NCBI GenBank assembly: GCA_031272245.1
Contig: JAISUE010000004.1
Location: 1 to 59,189 of the forward strand
Direction: 5' to 3'
DNA from: Bacteroidales bacterium
Lineage (GTDB): Bacteria > Bacteroidota > Bacteroidia > Bacteroidales > P3
Length of the DNA: 59,189 nt
In this document: positions 25,870 through 33,241 of the stretch, piece after piece
How the letters are laid out: every line of letters starts with the position of its first letter
Position numbering within the stretch: the stretch's first letter is position 1
Position numbers and translations under genes: made by a program
The notes under the pieces: generated by a model
Told to the model about the DNA's origin: nothing
What the model saw: the letters and a program-made list of their open reading frames with translations, nothing else
Databases searched by the model: none

Positions 25870-27624
25870 ATGAGTATATATATAATAGTCCTTCTTCTAA
25901 CAAGTGTCTGTATTCTTATTGGTTTTGCCGCTATATTCAAAAAGGCAGGAATTAATTTTTGGTGGGCAATCATACCAATTGTAAATATATGGTTTTTAGT
26001 TAAAATTATTGGAAAAAAATATTGGTGGTTTATTTATTTTTTAATTCCATGCATAAATATTTTTGTTTTTTTACTTGCAATTGTAGAAATAGCAAAATGT
26101 TTTAAAAAATATGGCTTGGGCTTTCAGCTTTTATCTGTACTTTTTCCATTCATTATTCTTCCATATCTTGGTTTTTCTAAAAAAGAAATTTATACTCATC
26201 CTTCAGAATTGCCTAAAAAAAAGTTATCAGCCACAAGAGAATGGGTAGATGCTATTCTTTTTGCTGTTATTGCAGCGACAATAATAAGAACTTTCTTCTT
26301 TGAAATGTATACTATTCCAACTTCTTCTATGGAAAAATCGTTGTTGGTTGGAGATTATTTAGTTGTAAGTAAAATTGCTTATGGACCAAGAGTACCTGAA
26401 ACACCTATAGCTTTTCCACTTGTACATCATACTATTCCTCTTTTGAATATAAAATCTTATTTAGACTGGATACATTTGGATTATTATCGTTTTCCCGGTT
26501 TTGGAAAAATAGAACGAAATGATGCTGTTGTATTTAATTTTCCGGACGGTGATACACTTTCAACGGTAGCTCAAAGTAATCAAAGCTATTATTCTTTAGT
26601 GAGAGAATATGGAAGAGATAGAGTATGGAATGACAGACAAACATTTGGAGACATAATAACTCGTCCTGTGGATAAAAGAGAAAATTTTGTTAAACGTTGC
26701 ATTGGATTACCGGGAGAAACTGTTTCTATTGATAAAGCAATAGTACACATAAATGGCAAAGCAATAGAATCACCTGAAAATTTCCAACTCACATATAGAA
26801 TAAAAACAAAGAAAAACGATAACAACGAAGCATTTTCACTTAATCAAAAAGAAATGTTGAAAATGGGCATATCAAAAGAAGATATGGATATGATGTACGA
26901 ATATTATTATGTGCAATTAACTAAAAAACAGATTTATGACCTTTCTCATACTCCTTATGTTCGTATCGTTGAACCTTTGCAATCAGGTGATAAAACTTAT
27001 ACTTCTATTATTTATCCGGAGGAAAAGATACCTTGTTATGTTGTCTTTGCATCAGAACTTTATGATAAAGGAAATTTTTTAAAAATAGTAGGATTGGATT
27101 CTGTTGAAATAGCAAATTGTTACAATTATCCTACCATTCCTTTAAGTCGTCCATTGGCAGAAAAAATTAGAAAACTGCCATATGTAGAAGAAGTAACTCC
27201 TATGTTATCAATAAAAGATTACAGAGATGAAAATATGTTTCCTTATGATGATAACTTAAAATGGAACGTTGATTTTTACGGACCTGTAACAATTCCTGCC
27301 AAAGGAATGACTATAACTCTTAACGACAGTACTTTAAAATTTTATAAACGAGCAATAACAGCCTTTGAAGGTAACACTTTGGAACAAACAAACAATGGAA
27401 AATATTTGATAAATGGGAAAGAAACCTTAACATATACATTTAAAATGAACTATTATTGGGTACAGGGAGATAACAGACACAATTCTGCTGACAGTCGTTT
27501 TTGGGGATTTGTGCCGGAAGACCACATTGTAGGTAAAGCTGTATTCGTATGGTTCTCCTTAAATAAGGATATGACATGGTTTAATAAAATAAGATGGTCT
27601 AAATTATTTAGAACAATAAAGTAA
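25870..27624 (+). CDS. lepB: Signal peptidase I (long Bacteroidales form)
   Basis: 584 residues, about twice the size of E. coli-type enzymes minus their loops. About three hydrophobic segments occupy the first 100 residues (a DUF5684-like front), then a further membrane helix (WVDAILFAVIAATIIRTFF). The catalytic Ser is Ser153 in TSSMEKSL, and the general-base Lys is near residue 276 in ENFVKRCIGLPGE. Box E GDNRHNSADSRFWG is near the C-terminus. A large insertion of about 200 residues between the last two boxes is typical of Bacteroidales LepB. It removes signal peptides from exported proteins at the inner membrane. The response regulator gene follows after 46 bp. Confidence 0.95.
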   Translation: MSIYIIVLLLTSVCILIGFAAIFKKAGINFWWAIIPIVNIWFLVKIIGKKYWWFIYFLIPCINIFVFLLAIVEIAKCFKKYGLGFQLLSVLFPFIILPYLGFSKKEIYTHPSELPKKKLSATREWVDAILFAVIAATIIRTFFFEMYTIPTSSMEKSLLVGDYLVVSKIAYGPRVPETPIAFPLVHHTIPLLNIKSYLDWIHLDYYRFPGFGKIERNDAVVFNFPDGDTLSTVAQSNQSYYSLVREYGRDRVWNDRQTFGDIITRPVDKRENFVKRCIGLPGETVSIDKAIVHINGKAIESPENFQLTYRIKTKKNDNNEAFSLNQKEMLKMGISKEDMDMMYEYYYVQLTKKQIYDLSHTPYVRIVEPLQSGDKTYTSIIYPEEKIPCYVVFASELYDKGNFLKIVGLDSVEIANCYNYPTIPLSRPLAEKIRKLPYVEEVTPMLSIKDYRDENMFPYDDNLKWNVDFYGPVTIPAKGMTITLNDSTLKFYKRAITAFEGNTLEQTNNGKYLINGKETLTYTFKMNYYWVQGDNRHNSADSRFWGFVPEDHIVGKAVFVWFSLNKDMTWFNKIRWSKLFRTIK

Positions 27625-27670
27625 ATAAAAAAAACAGAAAAAGTATAAAAATAATAAAAGTAAAAAAATT

Positions 27671-28378
27671 ATGGCTCAAATTAAGATTTTGTTAGCAGAT
27701 AGCGACTGGAATATAGGTCCTATATTAAAAAGTTACCTTGAGAAAAGGAACTTTGTGATAACTTTAGCTACCGATGGTGCTAAAGCATACGATACATTTG
27801 AAAAAGGAGACTTTGACTTCTGTATTTTTGAAGTAGTGTTACCAACAATAGACGGTTTTGAATTGACTCAAAAAATAAGAACAATAAATAGCAAAGTGCC
27901 TATTATGTTTTTATCTTCCCGTACAGAAGAGGTAGATAAGATAAAAGCTTTTGAATACGGAGCAGATGATTATTTGACCAAACCTTTTTCTATGGCAGAA
28001 TTGATATTGCGTATAGCTGCTATATCAAGACGTTGCCTTGATTTGGAAAAAGATGACAAAATTATTCAGATAAGCAATTTTACATTTGATAATGCCGCTC
28101 AACAATTAGTTTATAAAGATCCGCAAACAGGAGAAACTACAGTTTATAAACTTACAATTAAAGAAACAAAGATGTTACATTTGTTTGCTAAAAACATAGG
28201 TGTAGTTGTTTCGCGTGAGGAAGCACTTTCAAAAGTTTGGAATAATGAAACATATTTACATGCTCGCAGTATGGATGTTTATGTTACACGTCTCCGCCGT
28301 TTATTAGATCGCGACCCTAATATTAAGATAATTAATCAACATGGTTTAGGTTTTAAGTTAGAGATAGTAAATCAGTAA
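27671..28378 (+). CDS. OmpR-family response regulator, RprY-like, with Glu at the phospho-site
   Basis: 235 residues: receiver domain (1-120) and a winged-helix DNA-binding domain (about 135-232, ending in DVYVTRLRRLL and INQHGLGFKLE). It most resembles RprY of Bacteroides and Porphyromonas. The position that normally holds the phosphorylated Asp is Glu54 (CIFEVVLPTIDGFEL; codon GAA). The acidic pocket is D10-S11-D12 instead of EDD, and the switch Thr is Ser82, while Lys104 (LTKPF) is kept. No histidine kinase gene is adjacent. Inference: it probably works without standard phosphorylation, perhaps fixed in an active-like state. It may share the lepB transcript, and a terminator follows. Confidence 0.9.
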   Translation: MAQIKILLADSDWNIGPILKSYLEKRNFVITLATDGAKAYDTFEKGDFDFCIFEVVLPTIDGFELTQKIRTINSKVPIMFLSSRTEEVDKIKAFEYGADDYLTKPFSMAELILRIAAISRRCLDLEKDDKIIQISNFTFDNAAQQLVYKDPQTGETTVYKLTIKETKMLHLFAKNIGVVVSREEALSKVWNNETYLHARSMDVYVTRLRRLLDRDPNIKIINQHGLGFKLEIVNQ

Positions 28379-28425
28379 GCATTATTTAATTGAATAATTA
28401 TTAATAGAGTATAAATATATTTTTG

Positions 28426-28467
28426 AAATGTTGTAATTGATATAGCAGTTGCAACATTTTTTTTAAT
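28426..28467 (+). terminator. Terminator after the response regulator
   Basis: AAATGTTGTAA pairs with TTGCAACATTT (11 bp, one T-G), with a 12-nt loop, then a run of T. It lies about 50 bp past the stop codon. Confidence 0.8.
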
Positions 28468-28780
28468 TTTTTACTTAAGCACAAATAAAAATTACAAAAT
28501 CACAGAAAATGTCTTTACAATATATCTGAAATGTCAAATTAACAAGATCAGAAATAGGCACAACAGATTAAAATTATCTGCTTTTTACGGTGAAAAAGTG
28601 ATAAAAAATAATTAGACAATAGATATTTGTTTAATTATTATTTTTTGTTTTCCGCAAAGTATGTTTATAAATTTAATATATGTTGTTATGAATTTAGAAT
28701 TATAAATAGAAGATATGAGGATGTGTTTTTAATCTTATGTATAAAAATGTTACCTTTGCGAAATCTAAATATATAAGGAA
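28468..28780. other. Intergenic region before the FAD/Fe-S dehydrogenase
   Basis: Very AT-rich, no open frame of note. It contains the -7 box TACCTTTG at 28751-28758, 23 bp before the ATG at 28781. I see no repeat or riboswitch-like structure. Confidence 0.5.
28751..28758 (+). promoter_or_regulatory. -7 promoter box of the FAD/Fe-S dehydrogenase gene
   Basis: TACCTTTG, matching TAnnTTTG; predicted leader about 17 nt. Confidence 0.5.
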
Positions 28781-31699
28781 ATGCACGCTAAAAATTTGAA
28801 ATATTTAAGTAAAATTCTAAATTCACCTCTTCATTTTGATAGATGTACAAAAATAATTTATGCAACTGACGCTTCGGCTTATAGTGAGATGCCATTGGCT
28901 GTTTGTGAGTTAAAAGATGAAAATGATATTCCTAAATTAATTGATTTTGCACGTAAAAATAAAACAAGTCTTATTCCGAGAGCAGCAGGCACGTCCCTTG
29001 CCGGGCAAGTTGTAGGTAACGGAATAGTGATAGATGTTTCTAAATATATGAACAAAATTATTGAAATAAATGTAGAGGAAAAATGGGTTCGCGTGCAGTG
29101 TGGAGTAGTTTTAGAAAAACTCAATAATGTTTTAAAACAATTTGGACTTTTTTTTGCACCTGAGACTTCAACTTCAAATCGTTGTTGTGTTGGTGGAATG
29201 GTTGGAAATAATTCTTGTGGTTCTCATTCATTGGTTTATGGTTCTGTTAGAGAGCATCTTTTGGAAGCCAAAGTTTTTCTTGCTAATGGTGAACATGTTA
29301 CTATTAGTAACAGGATGGATATTTCGGACTTGAAGCAGTTTAAATCTATTGGTTTAAAAAATATTCTTGATTACATTGCAAAAACTTATTATAATTCTGA
29401 AATTCAGCAGGAAATAAAAAATAATTTTCCTGTCCCTGCCGTTACTCGCCGAAATCATGGCTATGCTTTAGACGAGTTAATAAACGATGATGGAAGTGTA
29501 AATTTGACTTCTATTTTTGCTGGAAGTGAAGGAACGCTTGCTTTTGCAACTGAATTAAAGTTGAATCTTGAACCTCTTCCCCCATCCCACAAAGTATTAC
29601 TGTGTGTTCATTTTCACAATCTTGAAGATGCTTTTTGTGCAAATCTTATTATTTTACGACACAAACCTTTTGCCGTTGAGTTAATAGATAAAAATATTAT
29701 AAGGGCTGCAAGCAGAAATATTTCTCAACGTCAAAATATGTTTTTTGTTGACGGAGAACCGGAAGCGGTGTTAATAGTGGAATTTTGCCATGCTGATGAA
29801 GATTATCTACAAAACGTTATAATTAAAGAATGTATTGATGATTTAAAGCAAAATTTTATGGGATATTCTTTTCCTGTAGTAACTGGTGAGAATGTGGGTA
29901 GAGTATGGGCTTTAAGGAAGGCTGGACTTGGCTTATTAACTAATGTAGTTGGAAGTTGTAAACCAGTTTCTGTAATTGAGGATACAGCGGTTGCTCCTGA
30001 ATATTTACCTCAATACATGAAGGAATTTCGTGCTTTGCTTGTAACTCATGGTTTAGAATGTGTGTTTCATGCTCATATTGCGACAGGAGAACTGCATTTG
30101 CGACCTATTCTTAATTTAAAAAAAGAGGCAGATGTTAAAAAATTTTGTGTTATAGCTAAAGAAGTGGCTAAGCTTGTAAAAAAATATCATGGTTCTCTTT
30201 CAGGCGAACATGGCGATGGAAGATTACGAGGGGCATTTATTCCTCTTATGTATGGAGAAAAAGTTTATGATTTAATCAGGCAAATGAAATCTGTATGGGA
30301 TAAAGATAATGTATTCAACAGCGGCAAGATAATTGATACTCCATCTATAGATAGTAACTTGCGATATGAAATTGCTGATGAAGACAAAATATTGGAGACT
30401 TATTTTGATTTTCAAAAAAATGCCGGATTTCTTTCAGCCATAGAGCAGTGCAACGGTGCGGCAGATTGTCGTAAAGCAGTGGAATTTGGCGGAATGATGT
30501 GTCCGTCTTATCGTGCAACAGAAGACGAAAAATTTACACCGCGAGCCAGAGCAAATATTATGCGAACACTTCTTTATCATTCTCAATTCAATAATCCTTA
30601 TGCAGAGAAAGATATTTATTTTATGCTTGATAATTGTTTATCTTGTAAGGCTTGTAAATCTGAATGTCCATCTAACATAGATATTGCAAGGCTTAAAAGC
30701 GAATATTTGCAGCATTATTATAAACATTATGGTTATCCGCTTTCTGTAATTTTAATAAATCTTTTACCTGTTTTGCAACGATTGGGTAGTATTTACCCTG
30801 CAGCATATAATTTTGTTGTTGGTAATCGTTTGAGTGCAATGATATTAAAGGCTATGATGGGTTTCTCTCAAAAAAGACAGTTACCTTTACTTCATAATTA
30901 TACAATGCGTTCAGGATTTAAAGCCTTATCTCAATATGCTGATGTGAAAGATAATAAGCCTGTGGTATATCTTTTTGCTGACGAGTTTTCTAATTTTAAT
31001 GATGCGAATATAGGGGTTATTGCTGCCAAGTTTTTCATTTCTCTTGGTTATTGTGTTAAAATAGCTGATTTAAAAGAAAGTGGGCGAATAGCCATCAGTA
31101 AGGGTATGGTTAAGCGTGCAAAGAAAATAGCTATTCGCAATGTTAAACGATTACAAAAATATGAAAAATGTGTTGTGAATGGAAAGGAAAGTGATTATGT
31201 TATTGTTGGTATTGAGCCTTCTGCTATTTTGTCTTTCCGCGATGAATATCCCGATTTGGTTTCTGATGATTTAGAAAATTTGAATAGAAAAATTTTATTG
31301 TATGATGAATTTATTTCACAACAAGTAGATAAAGGTAATATTCTCCCCAAACAATTTACAGACAAATCAGCAAATATTCTTTTGCACGGGCATTGTCAGC
31401 AAAAATCTCTAATTGGAACAAATGCCACCGAGCGAATTTTGCGGTTGCCCGTAAATTATAACGTAGAAATCATACCTTCTGGTTGTTGTGGTATGGCGGG
31501 AAGCTTTGGATATGAAAAGCGTCATTATGAATTGAGTAAAAGTATAGCTTATCAAACATTGATACCTGCAATTCTTTCTGCACCTAAAGATGTTTTAATT
31601 GCTGCTGTTGGGACAAGTTGTCGTGAGCAGATTCGTCATTTTGTTCCTGAACGTGAGCCATTACATCCTTTAGAAATACTTTACAGAGCGTTAAAATGA
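28781..31699 (+). CDS. FAD- and Fe-S-binding 2-hydroxyacid dehydrogenase (GlcD/GlpC fusion type)
   Basis: 972 residues. The N-terminal half is a GlcD/VAO-type flavoprotein: FAD-binding PRAAGTSLAGQVVGNGIVIDVSKY near residues 65-90, GGMVGNNSCGSHSLVYGS near 145, and the family end SGEHGDGRLRGAF near 475. The C-terminal half is GlpC-like: a cluster motif CLSCKACKSECP near residue 625 and a CCG-type block SGCCGMAGSFGYEKRHYELS near 910. This layout is that of the large D-lactate / D-2-hydroxyglutarate dehydrogenases that pass electrons to quinone or another carrier. The substrate cannot be fixed from motifs alone. Single gene with its own promoter. Confidence 0.92.
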   Translation: MHAKNLKYLSKILNSPLHFDRCTKIIYATDASAYSEMPLAVCELKDENDIPKLIDFARKNKTSLIPRAAGTSLAGQVVGNGIVIDVSKYMNKIIEINVEEKWVRVQCGVVLEKLNNVLKQFGLFFAPETSTSNRCCVGGMVGNNSCGSHSLVYGSVREHLLEAKVFLANGEHVTISNRMDISDLKQFKSIGLKNILDYIAKTYYNSEIQQEIKNNFPVPAVTRRNHGYALDELINDDGSVNLTSIFAGSEGTLAFATELKLNLEPLPPSHKVLLCVHFHNLEDAFCANLIILRHKPFAVELIDKNIIRAASRNISQRQNMFFVDGEPEAVLIVEFCHADEDYLQNVIIKECIDDLKQNFMGYSFPVVTGENVGRVWALRKAGLGLLTNVVGSCKPVSVIEDTAVAPEYLPQYMKEFRALLVTHGLECVFHAHIATGELHLRPILNLKKEADVKKFCVIAKEVAKLVKKYHGSLSGEHGDGRLRGAFIPLMYGEKVYDLIRQMKSVWDKDNVFNSGKIIDTPSIDSNLRYEIADEDKILETYFDFQKNAGFLSAIEQCNGAADCRKAVEFGGMMCPSYRATEDEKFTPRARANIMRTLLYHSQFNNPYAEKDIYFMLDNCLSCKACKSECPSNIDIARLKSEYLQHYYKHYGYPLSVILINLLPVLQRLGSIYPAAYNFVVGNRLSAMILKAMMGFSQKRQLPLLHNYTMRSGFKALSQYADVKDNKPVVYLFADEFSNFNDANIGVIAAKFFISLGYCVKIADLKESGRIAISKGMVKRAKKIAIRNVKRLQKYEKCVVNGKESDYVIVGIEPSAILSFRDEYPDLVSDDLENLNRKILLYDEFISQQVDKGNILPKQFTDKSANILLHGHCQQKSLIGTNATERILRLPVNYNVEIIPSGCCGMAGSFGYEKRHYELSKSIAYQTLIPAILSAPKDVLIAAVGTSCREQIRHFVPEREPLHPLEILYRALK

Positions 31700-31767
31700 G
31701 CGTTAAAATCACGTGGGAGTAATCTTTTTGTTTTATACATTTATAAAATTGATTGAATACATAACAG

Positions 31768-31793
31768 TATTTTATATACATAACTATAAAATA
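31768..31793. other. AT-only inverted repeat
   Basis: TATTTTATA, 8-bp loop, TATAAAATA. A weak all-AT hairpin about 70 bp after the dehydrogenase stop; it might aid termination, but it lacks a G/C stem and T run. Confidence 0.35.
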
Positions 31794-31814
31794 ATAATTA
31801 AAAAAGAAGAAAAT

Positions 31815-31845
31815 TTTGTTTGATTAAGATTTTTTTGTATTTTTG
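31815..31845 (+). promoter_or_regulatory. Promoter of the small-ORF pair (TTTG-N19-TATTTTTG)
   Basis: TTTG at 31815-31818, 19-bp spacer, TATTTTTG at 31838-31845: a complete Bacteroidetes promoter. Transcription would start near 31852, about 29 nt before the ATG at 31881. Confidence 0.7.
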
Positions 31846-31880
31846 CATTTGAAAATATAAATAAATATACAAATGACGCT

Positions 31881-32063
31881 ATGGATTTGTTATATAATCA
31901 CAGACACACAGTAATTTATCCAAACGGACAGCAAACGAGTTATAGTAAATTTAAATACTATATTTATGGTATACTTGTGCCTTTTTTACCATTTTTAATT
32001 ATTTGCAGTAATATATTTATCCACAAACACTCAAAAGATTATGGCTTGGTTAATAAAAACTGA
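31881..32063 (+). CDS. Small predicted membrane protein (60 aa), unknown
   Basis: 60 residues with one hydrophobic segment (YYIYGILVPFLPFLIICSNIFI, about residues 26-47) flanked by basic and polar ends, so it is probably a single-span membrane peptide. It sits 36 bp behind a full consensus promoter. The last 23 bp overlap the next frame, a typical translational-coupling layout. No family is recognised. An upstream ATG at 31874 in another frame gives only 13 codons. Confidence 0.5.
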   Translation: MDLLYNHRHTVIYPNGQQTSYSKFKYYIYGILVPFLPFLIICSNIFIHKHSKDYGLVNKN

Positions 32064-32361
32064 GAAGAAGTTTTATGAAACAGTAGTTGCACATAGAACT
32101 TTTTATAAAAACAATCAATCTGCGTTGAAAATAAACAGCAAGGATAAAGCAAAATACAGAGCAGCGTTTGCAAAATATGAAGAGGCATACAAAAACAGTT
32201 TTTCTGATGTAGCCTCACAGCAAAATATAGTTAAGAGACATTTTGCTCGAGAAGAGATGGAAATAATGGAACGATTTTTCTATAATAAATATATCAAATA
32301 CAAATGTGTTTTTTCAAATGAGATATTGTTATTGAACAAGTTTCCCAAGAATAAAAAATAA
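32041..32361 (+). CDS. Hypothetical protein (106 aa), Lys/Tyr-rich, helical
   Basis: 106 residues, strongly basic (many Lys) with a predicted all-helical body (KDKAKYRAAFAKYEEAYKNSF). No signal peptide, membrane segment or known domain. It overlaps the preceding 60-residue frame by 23 bp and is likely expressed from the same promoter. It could bind nucleic acid given its charge, but that is speculation. Confidence 0.6.
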   Translation: MAWLIKTEKKFYETVVAHRTFYKNNQSALKINSKDKAKYRAAFAKYEEAYKNSFSDVASQQNIVKRHFAREEMEIMERFFYNKYIKYKCVFSNEILLLNKFPKNKK

Positions 32362-32382
32362 GGTTTTTATTGTAAATTTTCT

Positions 32383-32390
32383 TACTTTTG
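32383..32390 (+). promoter_or_regulatory. -7 promoter box of the DUF2461 gene
   Basis: TACTTTTG, matching TAnnTTTG, 50 bp before the ATG at 32440. Confidence 0.5.
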
Positions 32391-32439
32391 TTGCTCAAAA
32401 ACAAAACAATAATATGTTTTTATCAAAAAAAATAATGAT

Positions 32440-33180
32440 ATGCAACAAGTATTTGATTTTTTAAAAGGATTAAGAGCGAATAATAATAAAAATTGGTTTG
32501 ACGCTCATAAAAATGAATATAAAGAAATTCAGACAAAGATAGAATTTCTTACTCGTGATTTAATTAAATATTTGTCTAATTATAATCCGGAACTCAGGAG
32601 TTTGCAACCTGCTGATTGTTTATACAGGATAAATCGCGATATTCGGTTTTCAAAAGACAAAACTCCATATAAAAATCATATTGGAATTTTTATAGCACAG
32701 GGAGGAAAGAAAAATGGTAAAGCTGGATATTATTTTCATTTTGAACCGGAAACAGAAAATGAAGAAGGGCATAGTTTACTTGCAGCAGGAACATATATGC
32801 TTGATAATAAATATTTGAAAGTTATACGTGAAGATATTTGGAACGATTACGATGGATTTAGAAGCATATTGCGTGCAGCAAGCGGTTTTTGTTTAGATGA
32901 AAGCAATAAATTAAAACAAACGCCTCATGGCTATCCGAAAAAAACAAAATATGACAAATATTTAACACTTAAAGATTTTTGTCTTACTCGAAAACTTGAC
33001 GAAGAGAATTTGTTACGTGAAGGTAATAGACATTATATGGATAGTTCACAATCCATATCCAATGGAATGCTTGCTCACTATCTTGTAAATGAAATTCATA
33101 CCACACATCGCTTTGTAGAATTTCTAAATAGAGCAATAAATTTTGTTGATGAGCAGGTTGAAGAAGAAATAACATGGTAG
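32440..33180 (+). CDS. DUF2461 domain-containing protein
   Basis: 246 residues covering the whole DUF2461 family (TIGR02453). The N-terminal pattern FLKGLRANNNKNWFDAHKNEY is diagnostic, followed by RINRDIRFSKDKTPYKNHIG and a YYFHFEPE block. The protein is cytoplasmic with no signal peptide. The family is widespread in bacteria and fungi and has no proven biochemical role that I can state. It stands alone, with its own -7 box; pheT follows after 61 bp with a separate box. Confidence 0.92.
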   Translation: MQQVFDFLKGLRANNNKNWFDAHKNEYKEIQTKIEFLTRDLIKYLSNYNPELRSLQPADCLYRINRDIRFSKDKTPYKNHIGIFIAQGGKKNGKAGYYFHFEPETENEEGHSLLAAGTYMLDNKYLKVIREDIWNDYDGFRSILRAASGFCLDESNKLKQTPHGYPKKTKYDKYLTLKDFCLTRKLDEENLLREGNRHYMDSSQSISNGMLAHYLVNEIHTTHRFVEFLNRAINFVDEQVEEEITW

Positions 33181-33199
33181 TATTTTGGGGATAAATTAT

Positions 33200-33207
33200 T
33201 ATTTTTG
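33200..33207 (+). promoter_or_regulatory. -7 promoter box of pheT
   Basis: TATTTTTG, matching TAnnTTTG, 34 bp before the ATG at 33242. Confidence 0.5.
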
Positions 33208-33241
33208 CCTATCTAAAACTAACTGAAAATATAATAAAAAA

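Noticed and set aside
31684-31710. Direct repeat GAGCGTTAAAAT around the dehydrogenase stop codon
   Set aside because: A single short duplication; it leaves the gene intact and shows no wider pattern.
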